NCBI GenBank assembly: GCA_038131595.1
Contig: JAYPPR010000007.1
Coordinates: forward strand, 36,816 to 100,815
DNA length: 64,000 nt
Direction of reading: 5' to 3'
DNA from: UBA9926 sp038131595
Lineage (GTDB): Bacteria > Pseudomonadota > Gammaproteobacteria > Pseudomonadales > Azotimanducaceae
Shown: in pieces, positions 61,888-64,000 of the stretch
Position numbering within the stretch: the stretch's first letter is position 1
How the letters are laid out: every line of letters begins with the position of its first letter
Translations under genes and position numbers: made by a program
Notes under the pieces: model-generated
What the model saw: the letters and a program-made list of their open reading frames with translations, nothing else
Told to the model about the DNA's origin: nothing
Databases searched by the model: none

Positions 61888-63174
61888 TCAAGCCTCCCAG
61901 TTCGCGGCAACCGCTTGCACGTCCTTGAAGACGCGCAGCAGATTTCCACCCCAGATCTTCCGGATGTCCTCCTCGGTATAACCTCGCCGCACGAGTTCGA
62001 TCGTAATATTGGCGACCTCACTCACATCGAAGACGCCATCGATTCCGCCGCCTCCGTCAAAGTCGCACCCGATACCAATGTGATCAATACCCGCAACACT
62101 CACCATATGATCAATATGGTCAACCACATCGACCACCGTCGCGAGCGGATCCGGGTACTGCCGACGAATCGCGTTGATCTGATCACGCATAGCCGATCGC
62201 TCTTCCGGCGTCATCTCAGTCGCCGGTTTCATATCAGCTTGTAGTGCCGCGATAGCTGCTTCCCTTTCTGGGTTAGGCGGCGCATCGCGTAAGTAGCTGG
62301 ACAGCATCGTCAGTTGAATCACGCCGCCATTTTCAGCAAGCAGCTTCAACATCTCATCCGTCATGTTTCGCTGGTGTCCCGTCACAGCCCGAGCATTGGA
62401 GTGCGTCGCGATGATCGGAGCCTTTGATAGCTCTAGCGCGTCAAAGAACACATCGTCACTCGCATGTGACACATCCACCATGATGCCTAGTCGATTCATC
62501 TCCCGAATGACTTCCGCCCCAAGCTCGCTCACTCCATTGTGCTCGGGTCCATTGGAGTCGGTTGACGAGTCGGCGAGATCGTTATTCGTTGAGTGCACCA
62601 ACGTGATGTAGCGAACTCCTTTGTCAAAAAACATTTCAACATTGGCAATGTCGCCACCAATCGGATAACCATTTTCAATACTAAGGTAAACCGCTCGCTT
62701 ACCCGCTTGCTCAAGCGCGTAAGCGTCCTCAGGATTCAAGGCAATGCCTACTTGGTCAGCATTCGCATCGGCCGAGGCGACTACTGCATCCAGCATTTGA
62801 ATGGCAAGGTCGCGGGCTCTCGTGTTGCCCTCATCATCTCGAATGCCCTGAGCCACAAAGGCCGAGAAGAACACACTATCTAACCCACCCTCGATCATGC
62901 GGGGATAGTCAAATTTCGACCCGGTCTCTCTCGGGTCGTGACGCTCAGCCATATCAAAACCCGGCTCGATCATCCTAAGGGGCGTATCTGCGTGGCTATC
63001 TAGTGTTAACACGCGATCATGGATCGCCATCGCTCGCTCGATAAGCGCCGCCTCAGCATCCGCCTCGGTTTCTACGGCGGCTGGCGGCTCTACCGCCTCC
63101 TCTGAGGAGCAGCCAATCAACCAAGCGGAGATGATGGCAATCAAGGCCGAGCGTAGTGTGAATTGAGTCGTCAT
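61888..63174 (-). CDS. Lipoprotein membrane dipeptidase (peptidase M19, renal dipeptidase family)
   Basis: A 428-residue enzyme. The ATG at 63174 follows GGAAGGA. A lipobox LIGC ends the signal sequence, so it is a lipoprotein. TLDSHADTPLRM holds the first zinc ligands (HxD), IATHSNARAVTGHQRNMTDE the later histidine and arginine block, and GIGCDFDGG the substrate aspartate. It would hydrolyse dipeptides, including D-amino-acid-containing ones, in the periplasm. Confidence 0.94.
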   Translation of the reverse strand: MTTQFTLRSALIAIISAWLIGCSSEEAVEPPAAVETEADAEAALIERAMAIHDRVLTLDSHADTPLRMIEPGFDMAERHDPRETGSKFDYPRMIEGGLDSVFFSAFVAQGIRDDEGNTRARDLAIQMLDAVVASADANADQVGIALNPEDAYALEQAGKRAVYLSIENGYPIGGDIANVEMFFDKGVRYITLVHSTNNDLADSSTDSNGPEHNGVSELGAEVIREMNRLGIMVDVSHASDDVFFDALELSKAPIIATHSNARAVTGHQRNMTDEMLKLLAENGGVIQLTMLSSYLRDAPPNPEREAAIAALQADMKPATEMTPEERSAMRDQINAIRRQYPDPLATVVDVVDHIDHMVSVAGIDHIGIGCDFDGGGGIDGVFDVSEVANITIELVRRGYTEEDIRKIWGGNLLRVFKDVQAVAANWEA

Positions 63175-63312
63175 GAATTCCTTCCTTTTATTTGAGACCA
63201 CTACCGAGCAGTCGCCGATCTACTTTTATCACAAAAGGCCCGCCGTTAGCCCTGCATGGGTCTTTGACACAAACCGCGATCTGGTTCCGGGTTCATCTCA
63301 TCCTTCTTTGTT

Positions 63313-63495
63313 TCATCCCTCATAGGGCAATGATGAGTGATGCAACACAATCCGGAGGCGGCCCTCTGCATCTTGCTTGTACCCCCAGCTCTTATCGACC
63401 ACGGTTTGCTCACCTCGGTTATTGGTAAAGGTCACGTTCCCCATCCAAAGCGCAACGTCGCCTTCAATCAAGAGACGTACCAGCACCGCAATCAA
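63313..63495 (-). pseudogene. C-terminal fragment of a small conserved protein in a shifted frame
   Basis: IEGDVALWMGNVTFTNNRGE ... RLRIVLHHSSLPYEG is the end of the family described in the next entry, where a conserved HHSSLPY closes the protein. The useful frame begins near 63466. Confidence 0.7.
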
Positions 63496-63790
63496 CTTGC
63501 CGCCAACTCTTCAGACCAAACCCGCTATCCTGCGGGAAATCTCCGTTGTGGCCAATAAAATAAGAAAGCGCGCCCTCTCTCGTAGTTCGAAAAGTCTGCT
63601 CGCCGCCCGCCAGAGTTGGCTTAAATAAAACGGGCCCTAGGTGATAGCCGTAGGCAAGATCCAGCGCCTCGTTCGCTCGCTGCCTTGCAGCCTCTATACC
63701 TTCCTCATCAAACGCTTTCGAGATGGCAACAAGGGCCGCTCCCCAAAGGTTCCTTGCCTCTTCCAGTCTTGCTTCTGTAATTAGGCTCAT
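63464..63790 (-). CDS. Small conserved protein (annotated in relatives as phosphoribosyl-AMP-cyclohydrolase-like), frameshifted
   Basis: A 108-residue frame with AAGGAG before its ATG. LWGAALVAISKAF, LFKPTLAG, TREGALSYFIGHNGDFPQDSGFGLKSW match a family of about 155 residues found in marine bacteria and resembling SnoaL/NTF2-fold proteins. The frame ends in TGA after CTTGAT; the rest continues one base later as IEGDVALWMGN or DEGDVALWMGN. Joined length 158. No function is known, and the name used in databases is not reliable evidence of activity. Confidence 0.7.
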   Translation of the reverse strand: MSLITEARLEEARNLWGAALVAISKAFDEEGIEAARQRANEALDLAYGYHLGPVLFKPTLAGGEQTFRTTREGALSYFIGHNGDFPQDSGFGLKSWRQVDCGAGTSLD

Positions 63791-63891
63791 CGCAAATACT
63801 CCTTACTGGGTTGACGCTTGTCTCACCTCGCATGAAGAGTCTAAACAAGGGGAAACTGGTCAGCCAGTGTCAGCGCGGATCAAACGATCAA

Positions 63892-63911
63892 CCCAACACT
63901 TCGGTGTTGGG
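63892..63911. other. Perfect hairpin with a TTCG tetraloop
   Basis: CCCAACAC-TTCG-GTGTTGGG, eight pairs. It stands between the divergent gene at 63790 and a strong promoter at 63949. No T run follows on the plus strand; on the minus strand TTGATCGTTTGAT follows, so weak termination of leftward transcription is possible. Confidence 0.6.
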
Positions 63912-63948
63912 CTGAGCTAGTTTCGGATATGAAAACGATAGCAGTGAA

Positions 63949-63976
63949 TTGACACAGATCCGCGCCCGTGTACAAT
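63949..63976 (+). promoter_or_regulatory. Strong sigma-70 promoter directed out of the window
   Basis: TTGACA (-35, 63949-63954), a 16-bp spacer and TACAAT (-10, 63971-63976), then a GC-rich discriminator (TGCGC). Such discriminators are common at growth-rate-controlled promoters for stable RNA or ribosomal genes. The gene lies beyond 64000. Confidence 0.75.
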
Positions 63977-64000
63977 TGCGCTTCCTATGTTTTGGGTGTT

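Noticed and set aside
63892..63911. TTCG hairpin as an intrinsic terminator
   Set aside because: No T run on the plus strand and only a weak one on the minus strand; no gene ends there within the window.
1..64000. CRISPR arrays, insertion sequences, prophage or integron
   Set aside because: No spaced direct repeats of CRISPR type, no transposase or integrase, and no tRNA-flanked atypical segment were seen.

Overview
The window reads as a chromosomal segment of a gammaproteobacterium, probably marine. The evidence is a complete Na+-translocating NADH:quinone reductase operon (nqrA-F), Pseudomonas-like gene order (nqr, long-form gap, mfd, csiV-like; lexA next to topA; pepN next to a DUF2797 gene), an AmtB ammonium channel and a CHASE2 cyclase. 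Base composition looks to be in the mid-50s percent GC by eye. No rRNA or tRNA gene, CRISPR array, insertion sequence, integrase or prophage gene was recognised, so this looks like core genome.

Layout. 1-5.7 kb: partial ttcA, a polysaccharide deacetylase, an FtsX-type ABC exporter pair and divergent tesA. 5.7-10 kb: a YgjP-like metallopeptidase, bolA, a CHASE2 class III cyclase and a FecR-like secreted protein. 10.4-14 kb: an overlapping set of yaaA, an ATP-NAD-kinase-like protein, a MORN-repeat protein and a Nudix hydrolase. 14-20.6 kb: the nqr operon on the minus strand, with unusually long purine-rich spacers. 20.9-27.3 kb: gap, mfd and csiV-like. 27.3-33.7 kb: SapC, an MscS-type channel, a SPOR-like exported protein, lexA with two SOS boxes, and topA. 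34-43 kb: small genes, universal stress protein, soluble lytic transglycosylase, tatD, glutaredoxin, SMP-30 lactonase, a Ddl-type ligase and amtB. 43.9-50.8 kb: a MoxR/DUF58/BatA/BatB/BatD-type operon. 51-64 kb: pepN, DUF2797, rhomboid protease, XdhC plus MocA, nadK, cysE, a D-cysteine desulfhydrase-like gene, MAPEG, HupE, DUF6702, an M19 dipeptidase and a small conserved protein.

The most striking feature is disrupted frames. batD, pepN, the D-cysteine desulfhydrase-like gene and the small protein at 63.3-63.8 kb are each split into two adjacent frames. Each is restored to a normal family length by ignoring exactly one nucleotide. The lytic transglycosylase has its signal peptide in a different frame from its mature part, next to a run of five G. 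Uncorrected sequencing or assembly indels are the simplest explanation; real decay or recoding must be excluded from reads.

Other unexplained structure lies in intergenic DNA. There is a 22-bp operator-like repeat array upstream of pepN, an 11-bp tandem repeat upstream of topA, a 14-bp periodic set of palindromes near 35.0 kb, mutually exclusive hairpins over the cysE ribosome binding site, and long A-rich spacers inside the nqr operon. I did not find a clear new multi-gene system.
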